NCBI GenBank assembly: GCA_017403825.1
Contig: JAFRDO010000067.1
Span: forward strand, 39,469-103,468
DNA length: 64,000 bases
Source: Kiritimatiellia bacterium
Lineage (GTDB): Bacteria; Verrucomicrobiota; Kiritimatiellia; RFP12; UBA1067
Reading direction: 5' to 3'
Under the pieces are notes generated by a model. The model was given only the letters and a program-made list of their open reading frames with translations, ran no database searches and had not been told where the DNA came from. This document shows positions 26,977-35,746 of the stretch, in pieces. Numbering within the stretch: the stretch's first letter is position 1; every line of letters starts with the position of its first letter. The position numbers and the translations under genes were made by a program.

Positions 26977-27102
26977 TAAATCGCACCGCTTGTGGCAACG
27001 AAATGCAAAAAATTATAAAATCAGCAAGAATTTTCAGAAAATTTGGAATTATCCTCTCCATATGCAACTCAAGAACAACAATGCCGAGACCACTTCCACA
27101 TG

Positions 27103-28404
27103 TCAGAGGAACATAGCCATGTAGCGCGGGAGTGTGATCTTCTTGCCAACGACACCGACATTGCCTGCGGTCAGCTTGTATCCGAACGCAATGTCTTCGC
27201 GGGCAAGCAGCCTATCTAGCGATGCAGTGGAAGAATTAGAAGCCTTGACCTCTATCGGGACAACCATGCCATCACTCTCGACAAGGAACTCAACTTCAAG
27301 CGGCTCGTGCCTGTCGCGAATGTACCGAATGGGATGTCCATTGCGCACAAGGCACGATGCGATCAGATTTTCATAGAGTGCACCTTTGACTGTCCCCGCA
27401 ATCGTTTCGCCAATCACGGATGCCTTGACCTCAAACCCATACATTGCTGTGAGCAACCCGATGTCTGAGAGATATAGCTTGAATATCGAATCGTCCACGT
27501 AAGCCGACAACGGGAACAACGGTGCGGACAGGCTGTAGGCCATCTCGGCAATCTCCGCATCGCGCAGCCACTTGACGGAATTTCCGTACTTCCTTGCACC
27601 TACGCCTTTTTCCACTTCGGAATACTTGAACTTCCTGTTCTCCGACTCCCGCGCGAGCTGGCGCGGCATGGACATGAAGCAGCTCTTGACCTTCGGTTTT
27701 TCGGCAGATGGAGCGTAGTTCATTATGTCGTCCATGTAGTCGCTTATGATTCGCCGCTGAATCTCATCCGCTTCGCCATAGTCCCTGTGCGCCGCAAATG
27801 CGTCCACGACCTCTGGCATGCCACCGATTGCGATGTAGTCCCTTGTCTCTTCGTGAAACTTGCCATTGACAAAATCATCCACCTTCCTGCGCCCGACAAA
27901 CGCCTCGCGTAGTGCCGCAATCTGCTCAGGAGAATAGCCCTTGGCCCAAAGGAACTCCTCCAAGTCCAGCGAATGCATGACAGCGGTCTCTTCATAGCCG
28001 ACAGGGATGCTGGCTACCCCGTTTTGCTGAATGCCAAGAAGTGAACCTGATGCGACAATGTCGTACCGCCCATCCTCCGCAAGAAACTTCAGAGCCGTCC
28101 TTGCAGCACCGCACTTCTGTATCTCATCCAGAAAGACAAGAGTCCTGCCTGGAACAAAGCGGACATCCCTGACAACCAACGTCATTCTTGAATAAATCGA
28201 ATCAGCATCGAGTGCGCCTTCAAAGATTCGGCAGTGTTCGGGATTCTTGAGAAAATTAAGTTCAACAAACGAATCATAGGTCTCTGCGAACTGCCTAATG
28301 ATGAATGTCTTGCCAACCTACCGTGCACCTTTAACCAAAAGTGGCTTTTTCGCCACCTTTCGCTTCCATTCCAAGAGCTTATCATAGAACTTACGCCGTA
28401 GCAT
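27103..28404 (-). pseudogene. AAA_14/DUF4143 ATPase interrupted by an amber codon in Walker A
   Basis: From the ATG at 28404, which has a promoter and an AAAAGGAG Shine-Dalgarno sequence, the frame reads normally up to KPLLVKGAR, then TAG at 28320-28318. It continues in the same frame as VGKTFIIRQFAETYDSFVELNF. The expected family sequence is GARQVGKT, so a CAG glutamine codon has become TAG. The remainder (residues 74-433) is intact: Walker B (TLVFLDEIQKCG), sensor SGSLLG, and the DUF4143 nuclease-like C-terminus (EVEFLVESDGMVVPIEVKAS). TAG is a real stop elsewhere here (GH2 gene), so this is a recent nonsense pseudogene, a sequencing error, or a suppressed codon. Confidence 0.85.
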
Positions 28405-28425
28405 CTATCTTCTCCTTTTCACCAA

Positions 28426-28434
28426 ATTATAGCA
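28426..28434 (-). promoter_or_regulatory. Extended -10 promoter (TGCTATAAT) of the interrupted ATPase gene
   Basis: The minus strand has TGCTATAAT 22 nt upstream of the ATG at 28404. An AAAAGGAG Shine-Dalgarno sequence lies between, so expression signals of the interrupted gene are intact. Confidence 0.55.
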
Positions 28435-28499
28435 TATCTCCTAAAAAGTTGCAATACCACCATTTTTCAGGTACTGAAAAATTGCATGACAACCACTTT

Positions 28500-29906
28500 T
28501 CAGTTACAAGCCGACCTCGAAATCGCTCCGCCGCGCTTGCCGAACGAGTTTCGTGGCGCAGCGGTGAACTTCACCGCTATGCGCCAGTCGGCCGGCAGGT
28601 CGGTCATCGCAAACGCGCATTCCACCTGTTGCGTATCCTTCTCGTCTGCCCAGAACTGCCCTTTGGGAAAGACGAACTTCTCCTTGATAACTTTTCCGCC
28701 TTTCCGCGCCGTCACGGCATAGTCGAACGCGCGGGGCGTCCTCGCCGTGGCATGGGCAACGGGGAAAGAGACGACTACTGCATCTGTCTCCTTCTTCGCC
28801 GCGTTCACCACCTTCCGCTCCGATACAGAAATCTTCGCATCTTCCGCGAACTGCGGCGCAATCGCTTTCTTCGACCGCACCTCCGTACGCAACGATCCGT
28901 CTGGGCTAGGCATCGGAATAATCCAGTCTGGTCCAAGCGGCATGCCGTTCAGGAAGTCGCGACGCTCAACCACGAACTTGTCCAGGTACATCGTACCGAA
29001 CATCCCCTGCCACGACTTGCGGATTTCTCCCTTCGGCATAATGATATCCCTGTCAGCAGGATGATAGCCGTTCTCGCGTCCCTTACGCGTACAGCAGAAG
29101 TTGAGGGACGGCACTTCAATCGCGGTGAATTCGCCCTGCCAGAGGTTCAGCTCGTCCGCCGCATTCTGATGCCCGTGTCCGCAGATCGCCAGCACGTTCG
29201 GATAGTTCTTCAGAACTTCCGTCGTCTTGCCGTTCTCCCATCCAGAACAGTTCGGTTCGCCGACCGTACCCTTGAACATTCGATGCTGCACGAAGAAAAA
29301 CGGCTTCTTCGGATCAAACTTCTGACTCTCCATGAAATCCACAAGACATGGAATCGAATTGCCGTGGTCGGACTCCTTGGTGTGGCGAGGATGATGGGCG
29401 AGAACGAACTTGTAGCCACAGCACTCCTTAACTTGAATCGGCGCCCATTCCTCGTGGAAGCACTCGCCCCACAGCGCGGAGATGTCCATATCCGGAATCG
29501 CGCCCGTCGCCACCTCAGCTTTCGGTGCCCAGTTGAGCTTGTGCATATAGCCGCCCATGTCATGGTCGCCGAAGATGTGCAGCATCTTGACAGGCGCACC
29601 GTCCGAACGCCTGTTGCCGGGAAACACCTTGTCCCAGATGGAGGCGAAATGGCGCAGACCCGACGCCGTGCCGAAATCCGTCAGGTCTCCTGCTATCAGC
29701 ACGCCGTCGGCCTTTCGTTCGTCGAAGTAGCGAAGCGCAGGCTCGAAGCACAGGCTGTTCTGAAGGCCGCACCCGTTGTCCCTGACGATCAAATGTGTAT
29801 CGGCAATCATCCCAAGCCGCATCAGCGGTCTGCCGGCGGTCTTGGCGAACATCGGCCACGCTGCGAACGCCGCCGTGCCGCCCAGAAACTCTTTCCGCGT
29901 CATCAT
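28500..29906 (-). CDS. Exported calcineurin-like metallophosphoesterase
   Basis: The 468-residue protein has a Tat-like N-terminus (TRKEFLGGTAAFAAWPMF). The metallophosphoesterase metal-site blocks come in order: MIADTHL (D, H), LIAGDLTDFG (GD), HIFGDHDMGG (in place of GNHE), LAHHPRH, and ICGHGHQ (GHxH). The C-terminal third looks like a beta-rich accessory domain. The ATG at 29906 was preferred over a GTG two codons upstream. It ends the secreted-enzyme operon; substrate unknown. Confidence 0.8.
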   Translation of the reverse strand: MMTRKEFLGGTAAFAAWPMFAKTAGRPLMRLGMIADTHLIVRDNGCGLQNSLCFEPALRYFDERKADGVLIAGDLTDFGTASGLRHFASIWDKVFPGNRRSDGAPVKMLHIFGDHDMGGYMHKLNWAPKAEVATGAIPDMDISALWGECFHEEWAPIQVKECCGYKFVLAHHPRHTKESDHGNSIPCLVDFMESQKFDPKKPFFFVQHRMFKGTVGEPNCSGWENGKTTEVLKNYPNVLAICGHGHQNAADELNLWQGEFTAIEVPSLNFCCTRKGRENGYHPADRDIIMPKGEIRKSWQGMFGTMYLDKFVVERRDFLNGMPLGPDWIIPMPSPDGSLRTEVRSKKAIAPQFAEDAKISVSERKVVNAAKKETDAVVVSFPVAHATARTPRAFDYAVTARKGGKVIKEKFVFPKGQFWADEKDTQQVECAFAMTDLPADWRIAVKFTAAPRNSFGKRGGAISRSACN

Positions 29907-29934
29907 TTCCACACCGCAGGTTTAAGTCCTTCCC

Positions 29935-31209
29935 CTATGGCAAGCGCAACAGTGCGCCGCCGCCACGAATCAACGCAAGATCGAACTCCGCCCCCGTTGG
30001 CGACCACTTGCCAGAATGCGGATCAAACAGTTCGGCGGCGGACGGCACCTTGATTTGGAGTGTGCGGTCCTTGCGGTAGTCGCAGTTCACCACCATCAGA
30101 TGCGTGGGCTTGCCAGGCGCGTCAAACCGCGTCACGAGCGTCGTATCCGTCAGCTCCTGCAACGGTTTCAGTTCCGCATACGGCGTTTCGGGGGTGATCT
30201 TCAAAAGTGCCTGTTCACAGTAGGGCGTGGTACCGGACGCATGAAGTCCTTGAAAGTATGCGCCCGTGAAATTGAACGAGGAGAGAACCCTTGATATCGC
30301 CACAAACTCACGGTTGAGCGTCTTCAGCACCCCGTACTTCACGTCAGGGGTGCCGTCCAACGCCACAATGGAGCCGACATGTCCCTTGCGGCAATACACG
30401 TAATAGTAGATGCCATGTGCGCCATACGCCGCCGTCGTATAGACGAGATAGCGCATTTCATCCGGTCCGGGGATGCGCGGCGACGATGGCGAGGCGAGTT
30501 TTCCGGGCGTCCATGAGCAGGCCTGCACCCCATTCCAAAACGGAATCCGCCTTGCGTCCGCACTCTGGCAGATGATGCCCATGTTGAGGAAGTATACGCC
30601 CACATCCCCACTCGTCTTGAACTGATAGTGGTCGTAGGTCAGGAATTCCGGACAATACATTTCTCCATAGCGCTTCACATATTCCCAGTAGGCTCTGGTC
30701 CTGTCGCCTTCCACGCCAAGCTGTTCGTTGGTCGCATAGCACGGCAGAAGGTTGATCCATGTGGCATGATTCGGATCGCGCCGTCTAATCCATTCCTTCA
30801 CACGGACCAGTTCGGAGAACTTCCCGGCCGAAGGTTCATCCCAATGTTGATAGACATAAAGCGCTGGATGGTCCTTCACACGGTCAATACGCGCCGCAAG
30901 CGCAGCTGCTTGTGCGGGATCGTCCAAATCGACTTTGAACCAGACGGTCTTTGGATCGAGCATGTAGATGACGCGCATCCCGTAGCGCGCGGCGTTGTCC
31001 AGCTCCTCCGGAGTCCGCGCCCACACTGTGTTGAATCCACCATCCTTCAGCTGTCTGAGCCAGCGATCGTCCAGTTTCTCCTCGTTCGTCCAGTAGCCCG
31101 GACCGCCCCAATAGGCCGTGACCGGCTCACCCGGTTCCCACGCCGCTTCAGCAATCGCAGCGCACATGCCGAATGCCGCCACCACCATTTTTCGCATCGT
31201 CATCTCCAT
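29935..31209 (-). CDS. Secreted TIM-barrel glycosidase-like protein
   Basis: The 424-residue product has a signal peptide (cleavage near residue 22, AEAA). A barrel-like series follows: WLRQLKDGGFNTVWARTP, RYGMRVIYMLDP, ALYVYQHWDEPSAGKF and PEFLTYDHYQF. The WDEP motif at about residue 123 is in the place where clan-A glycosidases carry the acid/base residue. The C-terminus is beta-rich. No exact family can be assigned by eye. It lies between a GH20-like gene and a metallophosphoesterase, all minus strand with short gaps. Confidence 0.6.
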   Translation of the reverse strand: MEMTMRKMVVAAFGMCAAIAEAAWEPGEPVTAYWGGPGYWTNEEKLDDRWLRQLKDGGFNTVWARTPEELDNAARYGMRVIYMLDPKTVWFKVDLDDPAQAAALAARIDRVKDHPALYVYQHWDEPSAGKFSELVRVKEWIRRRDPNHATWINLLPCYATNEQLGVEGDRTRAYWEYVKRYGEMYCPEFLTYDHYQFKTSGDVGVYFLNMGIICQSADARRIPFWNGVQACSWTPGKLASPSSPRIPGPDEMRYLVYTTAAYGAHGIYYYVYCRKGHVGSIVALDGTPDVKYGVLKTLNREFVAISRVLSSFNFTGAYFQGLHASGTTPYCEQALLKITPETPYAELKPLQELTDTTLVTRFDAPGKPTHLMVVNCDYRKDRTLQIKVPSAAELFDPHSGKWSPTGAEFDLALIRGGGALLRLP

Positions 31210-31226
31210 ACTCCATTCGCCTTTCG

Positions 31227-32171
31227 CTACCCCATATGTTTTACAGCATCGCCCAGCTGATCTACGGCGTCAAGATACCGCTGCCGGTACTTGCCGCCCT
31301 CTGCGTTCGTGACGTCGCACCACGGCGCATGGAGAAAACCAAGAAGCCGTTCCTTCGACACGTTCTTGAGGCAATGCTCGACGAGACGCGGGAAGTTCGT
31401 CTTGTAGCCGCAGTTGGAGCCACATGCGACCTGGTCGAACCCCGCTTCGTCCAGCTCCTTGAACGCGCACAGCGTGTAAGGTTCGGCATAAGGCCCTTCG
31501 CGCATCTTCTTGTCGTCACGCTTTTCCCACTTGGGGCCGAACCCGTCGCAGTAATACCAGGGCGACTGCAGCACGGAGCGCGGACATTTCGCCAGGAACT
31601 CGTCCTTGTGAAGCCACTCCTTGTCGCTCCATATCCATGCCTTGGCGCCATGCCGCTCCGCCTCCTTGGCCGTATACAGCATGTCATGCCACCACAGGTC
31701 GCCCTGACGGACGGCCAGATACTGGTAGTTCCCCTGCCCTTTCGCCGTCTCTTCATCCCAGCCGAGATGGAAGAAGCGCGGACGGTCGAATATCTCCGCT
31801 GTGTCGCGAATGACATCCGCAACGACGCGGTAGTACGTCTCGGTCGAGAGCATGCGCGAATACTCGCCAAGCCACGGGTCGTGGCTGGAGCTGAAGTTGA
31901 GCTTGGGTATCGGCTCAATTCCCATCTTCCTGAGGCGCGCCAGCTCCGCCCTCATCTTTTCGGGGCTCCACGTCCCCTTGACGGCAAGCTCTGGGTGGCT
32001 GGGGTAGAACAACGCTTCGCCCAGGTCGATGACAAGCATATTCGCCCCGCGCTCAGCCATCCGCGCCGTTATCTCGTTCCAGATCCGCTCGTCGCAACGC
32101 ACATGGTCGGTGACCGCACCCGGCCGCTCCCACATGTTGGTGCCGAGCTGTATCAGCAAACCGAAAATCAT
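31227..32171 (-). CDS. GH20-like (beta-hexosaminidase superfamily) protein, no signal peptide
   Basis: The start at 32171 (MIFGLLIQLGTNMWE) follows the upstream stop by 14 bp; longer in-frame starts overlap the preceding gene. The 314-residue protein is a single TIM barrel. GANMLVIDLGEALFYPSHPEL, KMGIEPIPKLNFSSSHDPW and FFHLGWDEETAKGQ resemble GH20, where the Asp-Glu pair is catalytic. It lacks the GH20 N-terminal domain and an obvious signal peptide, so it may be cytoplasmic or exported by another route. Confidence 0.62.
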   Translation of the reverse strand: MIFGLLIQLGTNMWERPGAVTDHVRCDERIWNEITARMAERGANMLVIDLGEALFYPSHPELAVKGTWSPEKMRAELARLRKMGIEPIPKLNFSSSHDPWLGEYSRMLSTETYYRVVADVIRDTAEIFDRPRFFHLGWDEETAKGQGNYQYLAVRQGDLWWHDMLYTAKEAERHGAKAWIWSDKEWLHKDEFLAKCPRSVLQSPWYYCDGFGPKWEKRDDKKMREGPYAEPYTLCAFKELDEAGFDQVACGSNCGYKTNFPRLVEHCLKNVSKERLLGFLHAPWCDVTNAEGGKYRQRYLDAVDQLGDAVKHMG

Positions 32172-32185
32172 TCTGCCGACTCTCG

Positions 32186-34168
32186 TTATCGGATTACGAT
32201 CGTTACGCCATACCGTGCAAGATAGCCGCCAGCGGAAAGGCACAAGCGCAGTTTCCTGCCGCTCGGGGTCTCCGCACGAATCAGCTCCAACTGCTCTTTG
32301 GCAAGCGCCTCCGCGGAATTGCCGAACTTTACCGCACTTTCGCGCCACCCCTTGATGGTCAGCGAACCCGACCACGTCTGGTTGGTCGAATTTGCGAACG
32401 CGAGCGTCGCCCCCGGGTCGAGTTCAATGGTTCCGCCATTCGCCCCGACCGTCAGGGCACCGACCGTGTTCGCCGTATTGGTCGCACCCGCGAAGGTACC
32501 ACCGTCCAGAATGAGCGGACGTGCGTTCAGCCAGCTGTTGCTGATGCCAAGCTTCCACACGCCGTCCTGCACCGTCATTCCCTTGGCAATGGCTGTCGGC
32601 TGGCATGTGCTCTGGCACAACACCGTGCCACCGCCCTTCTTGATGAAATCGACATGTGGATATCCCGAATTGTAGGCCAGCGTATTTGCGAAAGTCAGCG
32701 TCGCGCCATCGTTCACATTGACGACCGCCCCGCGAACCGCCGTCGAGCTTGCGCTCAGGAACTCTACCGGTCCATCGACGGTCGCGCCCGTGCCGCCGAT
32801 TGTCCAATACCCATCGCCGTCATTCGCCACCCAGAACGGCTTGTTGCTTTTCAGCGTTGCTCCGTCCATCGCCAGCAGACGGCTCAGATAGACGTAGTTC
32901 ACGCTTCCGCCGTTAGAGTTGCATTCAAGCGTACCGCCCAGCAGATTGAATGGCAATTTGCGCGCGAACTTCCATGTGGTACCGTAGCTGGCATTTGAAA
33001 GAATCCTTCCGCCTTTGCGAACCTCCAAGTCGGTCTTGACGTCCAAGCTATTCCCCGTGGCCCCCGTGAAGTCCAACAGACCTCCATCGTCAACCACAAC
33101 CGTGCAATAATTCGGTATGGCGCCAAGCGCCGAGACCGTGACCGTGGAATTCGTCACGGTGATCGTGCCATGAACCATGGCACTTGCCTGAGAAAGCGTC
33201 GCGTTGCGGGCGTATTCCACATCGCCGTATCCTGAAAGCGCAGGAGCCGCGAACGTGCTGTTCGCCTTCGCCATCACTGCCATCTTGACGCCCTGCTGAA
33301 CCGCAACAGCCCCGGCCATCGTCACCTCTCCGGCAAAGCCTATCGTCCCCATGGACGCGTCCTTGTGCTGGAATATGATGCGGCAGACGCCCAAGTCGTA
33401 TTCATCGCCACCGTATGCGAGCGTTACTCCTTCAACAGGCGTGCTGTTATGCCAGAACCAACGCGCATCGCTCTCCGTGCCCTTGCGGTACTTGCTGTCG
33501 CTCCATGTGTCCGTGCCGGGCAGATACAGACCCGCAGTCGTCCTCATACCCGTCAGCATGCGCGCCTGGATGTAGCCGCTTGTCGTAAGCTGCAACTGGA
33601 ACCGAGCCGAAAACGTGTACTTGCCAGACCAGCGGTTGCACACCGACCCATGGGTCGGTATTGGACGATAAATGCCATGAGGACATTCATTCGAGGATAC
33701 GGACGCAGCGGCATCTGTCGGAACGGCATACGCAGAATGGATGTTCCAGTCGGCGGCTTTTGTGCCATTAGCGGCGAAAGCGTTCACCCAATTCACGCCG
33801 ACAAGCCTGTTGCCGCTCCATATCGGGAACGCGCCGTCGGTACGGTTCAGGGTGAGCGCACCTTCCGCTGTCACATCGTTGGCAAAAACGAGACTGCCGT
33901 ACGCGTATGAACCCGACGCCGGCGACGCAAGGGAAACCTTCGCACCGTCCGCAAACGTCATCGCCTCGCCAGTAATGCGCAGCTCTTCGCCATCCGTCGG
34001 CTTGGCAACGATGTTCGTCACGCTGCCGCTACCGTCGCACAGAATGACGACCTTGCCGTCGCCGAGCGTCGCATCGCCGCCCGTCCAGGGAAGTTCCGTC
34101 GCGGAAGCGGGTGCCGCCGCCAATGTTGTCGCCGCCAGTGCGGTGACTGCTTTCTTCTTGATGTTCAT
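32186..34168 (-). CDS. Possible separate product: autotransporter-type beta-strand-repeat protein (internal start)
   Basis: Within the fusion frame, the ATG at 34168 is preceded by AAGGAGAA at 7 nt, an excellent ribosome-binding site. It opens a textbook signal peptide. The 660-residue product has Gly/Ala/Asn/Thr-rich strands such as GGTFAGATNTANTVGALTVG and VNVNDGATLTFANTLAY, the PATR-like repeat of beta-helical passengers. There is no C-terminal beta-barrel; it ends YGVTIVIR. It is likely a surface or secreted protein whose expression is tied to the sigma/anti-sigma genes. Confidence 0.6.
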   Translation of the reverse strand: MNIKKKAVTALAATTLAAAPASATELPWTGGDATLGDGKVVILCDGSGSVTNIVAKPTDGEELRITGEAMTFADGAKVSLASPASGSYAYGSLVFANDVTAEGALTLNRTDGAFPIWSGNRLVGVNWVNAFAANGTKAADWNIHSAYAVPTDAAASVSSNECPHGIYRPIPTHGSVCNRWSGKYTFSARFQLQLTTSGYIQARMLTGMRTTAGLYLPGTDTWSDSKYRKGTESDARWFWHNSTPVEGVTLAYGGDEYDLGVCRIIFQHKDASMGTIGFAGEVTMAGAVAVQQGVKMAVMAKANSTFAAPALSGYGDVEYARNATLSQASAMVHGTITVTNSTVTVSALGAIPNYCTVVVDDGGLLDFTGATGNSLDVKTDLEVRKGGRILSNASYGTTWKFARKLPFNLLGGTLECNSNGGSVNYVYLSRLLAMDGATLKSNKPFWVANDGDGYWTIGGTGATVDGPVEFLSASSTAVRGAVVNVNDGATLTFANTLAYNSGYPHVDFIKKGGGTVLCQSTCQPTAIAKGMTVQDGVWKLGISNSWLNARPLILDGGTFAGATNTANTVGALTVGANGGTIELDPGATLAFANSTNQTWSGSLTIKGWRESAVKFGNSAEALAKEQLELIRAETPSGRKLRLCLSAGGYLARYGVTIVIR

Positions 34169-34687
34169 TTCGCGTTCTCCTTGGTTGGCTTCAAGTTGGC
34201 TGGCATCAAGTTGGTCGCCGAAAGATTGGGTCGAAGGTACGGCAGAGACACAAGAGACGGCATCTGTCACAGGTTCGATGACTGTCTCGCCCGTCCCTTC
34301 TGTCGCGCCCGTCCCTTCCTGATCGGCAAAATCATCGCTCTCTGTCGTCTTCTCCACAATCACCGCCGCCGCGAACGAGACGAAAGAGGCCAATGCCATC
34401 AAACATGCCGCAATTTTGGCCCAGCGCGGAATGCGGAACCAAAAACTGGGACGTGCCAAGCACACCGATGTCGCCAAGCGGTCTGCAAACCCAGGCGGCA
34501 GGCTGCGCATGGCTTTAGGATCGTTGAAAATGCAGAACCAGCGTACATGCTCGTTACGTTCGGCCTCGAAAAACCGACGGCATGATTCGCAATGAGACAG
34601 GTGCAGGTCCAACCTACGCTTGACGGCGCGGGGCAAATCCTTGTCCATTGCCTCTTCGGCTAGCTCTATGGCCTCTTTGCAGTTCAT
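32186..34687 (-). CDS. Anti-sigma factor fused in frame to a secreted beta-strand-repeat protein
   Basis: The 833-residue frame starts with a zinc-binding anti-sigma domain (C3, then H29-x3-C33-x2-C36) and a transmembrane helix (about residues 88-111). A 60-residue acidic linker follows. At residue 174 a second, complete signal peptide begins (MNIKKKAVTALAATTLAAAPASA), then strand repeats of the autotransporter-associated type. The frame has no stop between the two halves. The start overlaps the ECF sigma gene by ATGA, as expected of a sigma/anti-sigma pair. Either one long membrane-anchored anti-sigma is made, or two proteins come from two in-frame starts; see the next entry. Confidence 0.8.
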   Translation of the reverse strand: MNCKEAIELAEEAMDKDLPRAVKRRLDLHLSHCESCRRFFEAERNEHVRWFCIFNDPKAMRSLPPGFADRLATSVCLARPSFWFRIPRWAKIAACLMALASFVSFAAAVIVEKTTESDDFADQEGTGATEGTGETVIEPVTDAVSCVSAVPSTQSFGDQLDASQLEANQGEREMNIKKKAVTALAATTLAAAPASATELPWTGGDATLGDGKVVILCDGSGSVTNIVAKPTDGEELRITGEAMTFADGAKVSLASPASGSYAYGSLVFANDVTAEGALTLNRTDGAFPIWSGNRLVGVNWVNAFAANGTKAADWNIHSAYAVPTDAAASVSSNECPHGIYRPIPTHGSVCNRWSGKYTFSARFQLQLTTSGYIQARMLTGMRTTAGLYLPGTDTWSDSKYRKGTESDARWFWHNSTPVEGVTLAYGGDEYDLGVCRIIFQHKDASMGTIGFAGEVTMAGAVAVQQGVKMAVMAKANSTFAAPALSGYGDVEYARNATLSQASAMVHGTITVTNSTVTVSALGAIPNYCTVVVDDGGLLDFTGATGNSLDVKTDLEVRKGGRILSNASYGTTWKFARKLPFNLLGGTLECNSNGGSVNYVYLSRLLAMDGATLKSNKPFWVANDGDGYWTIGGTGATVDGPVEFLSASSTAVRGAVVNVNDGATLTFANTLAYNSGYPHVDFIKKGGGTVLCQSTCQPTAIAKGMTVQDGVWKLGISNSWLNARPLILDGGTFAGATNTANTVGALTVGANGGTIELDPGATLAFANSTNQTWSGSLTIKGWRESAVKFGNSAEALAKEQLELIRAETPSGRKLRLCLSAGGYLARYGVTIVIR

Positions 34688-35247
34688 GGTGTCTGTCCTT
34701 TGTAAGATGCTGTTTTCCCCAATAAGGATAGTTCTAGTCGTGAGCGAAGTTTTCGCTTGGCGAAATGCAGACGGAACTTTACGGTGCTAAGTGGCAGTTT
34801 CAACATTGTCGCAATCTCACGCAAGCTTAAGTCCTCAAAATAGCGAAGAACAATAATTTCTCGGAGTGGTTCGGGCAATCGAGCAGTCGCCTCGCGGATA
34901 ATAGCGGATTCCATCCTGGAATCAAGGTTTTCTGCCGGATTTGGCGAAGGATCAATGCGCTCGGGATGTTCATCGCTGAAGACAAGGGCGTTGAAACCCT
35001 TACGACGCATGTCCATCCTGTGAAAGTTTGCAAGAATACTATAAAGCCAGGAAAAGAACGAACTGCGCTTGCCGTATTGCCTTATCTTGGCAACTGCATG
35101 GGATAGGGTGCGGAATACAAGATCCTCCGCGTCATTGTCATTGCCGCAAATGCAGACTGCGGCGCTAAACAACCTGTCGCCATACTCAGCGACAAGTCGT
35201 TTGGACCCCTCCTCCGCGTTGGCGGCGATATCCTCCCAAATCTCCAT
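34684..35247 (-). CDS. ECF RNA polymerase sigma factor
   Basis: The 187-residue product (starting at the ATG at 35247; a TTG at 35277 is possible) has sigma region 2 (DNDAEDLVFRTLSHAVAKI and SFFSWLYSILANFHRMDMRR) and region 4 (LPEPLREIIVLRYFEDLSLREIATMLKLPLSTVKFRLHFAKRKL). It is followed at ATGA by its anti-sigma factor. The genes downstream encode exported hydrolases, so it may direct their transcription in response to a surface signal. Confidence 0.92.
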   Translation of the reverse strand: MEIWEDIAANAEEGSKRLVAEYGDRLFSAAVCICGNDNDAEDLVFRTLSHAVAKIRQYGKRSSFFSWLYSILANFHRMDMRRKGFNALVFSDEHPERIDPSPNPAENLDSRMESAIIREATARLPEPLREIIVLRYFEDLSLREIATMLKLPLSTVKFRLHFAKRKLRSRLELSLLGKTASYKGQTP

Positions 35248-35343
35248 CCTTGAAAGGTTAGATGCACTCAACCGCAAAAAGGATAGACAAAAACATGCAT
35301 CATGTCACGATGCTTCTTGTCGTACACCCTCTCGGGTCCGCCG

Positions 35344-35592
35344 TCAGCGGACGATGACCGTAATGCTGAGCTTCCAGAAGAACTTCAGCGACTCCACGCC
35401 GTTTTCGGTCGTCTTGACGAGATGCCAGCCCTTGTTGGCATCTTCGTCGAACTCAAGCAGGCCATCGATGCCGCCCGTAGCCGTGTCGAGCGTGTACTCC
35501 GTCTTGCGCGACAGGAGCGAGAGGTCGGTGCAGTCGAGCGCGAAAGCGGCGGCGGCGCACAATGAAGCTGCGGCAGCAGTCAGTCGTTTCAT
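35344..35592 (-). CDS. Small secreted protein of unknown function
   Basis: The 82-residue protein begins with a signal peptide (MKRLTAAAASLCAAAAFA) and ends KLSITVIVR. The tail resembles that of the strand-repeat protein (GVTIVIR), so the two may share a C-terminal feature or origin. It lies between an extended -10 promoter and the ECF sigma gene, and may head that operon. Confidence 0.6.
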   Translation of the reverse strand: MKRLTAAAASLCAAAAFALDCTDLSLLSRKTEYTLDTATGGIDGLLEFDEDANKGWHLVKTTENGVESLKFFWKLSITVIVR

Positions 35593-35625
35593 GGTTTAGC
35601 GGACCCTTCCCTTAAGGATATTGGC

Positions 35626-35634
35626 ATTATACCA
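35626..35634 (-). promoter_or_regulatory. Extended -10 promoter (TGGTATAAT) ahead of the sigma-factor operon
   Basis: The minus strand has an exact TGGTATAAT, 33 nt upstream of the start of the small secreted protein. No gene is seen in 35635-35746. Confidence 0.6.
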
Positions 35635-35746
35635 CACGCCGAACGGCAGGGTCAATGGCCGCTGGCGCCATCCGATCTTCACCGACCTCACCGACACAAC
35701 CTGAAAAAGAAAGGCCTGCCAAACTTTCATGCCCAACGGCAACAGG

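Noticed and set aside
28318..28320. UAG reassigned to glutamine as a general code change
   Set aside because: The GH2 gene and the small gene before ybeY end in TAG, and no other gene needs an in-frame TAG.
28182..28385. 67-codon frame at the start of the AAA_14 gene
   Set aside because: It is in another frame; the true reading frame is the one containing VGKT and running through the amber codon.
28341..30053. Plus-strand open frame of 570 codons
   Set aside because: It is complementary to the metallophosphoesterase gene and the start of the ATPase pseudogene; no motif.
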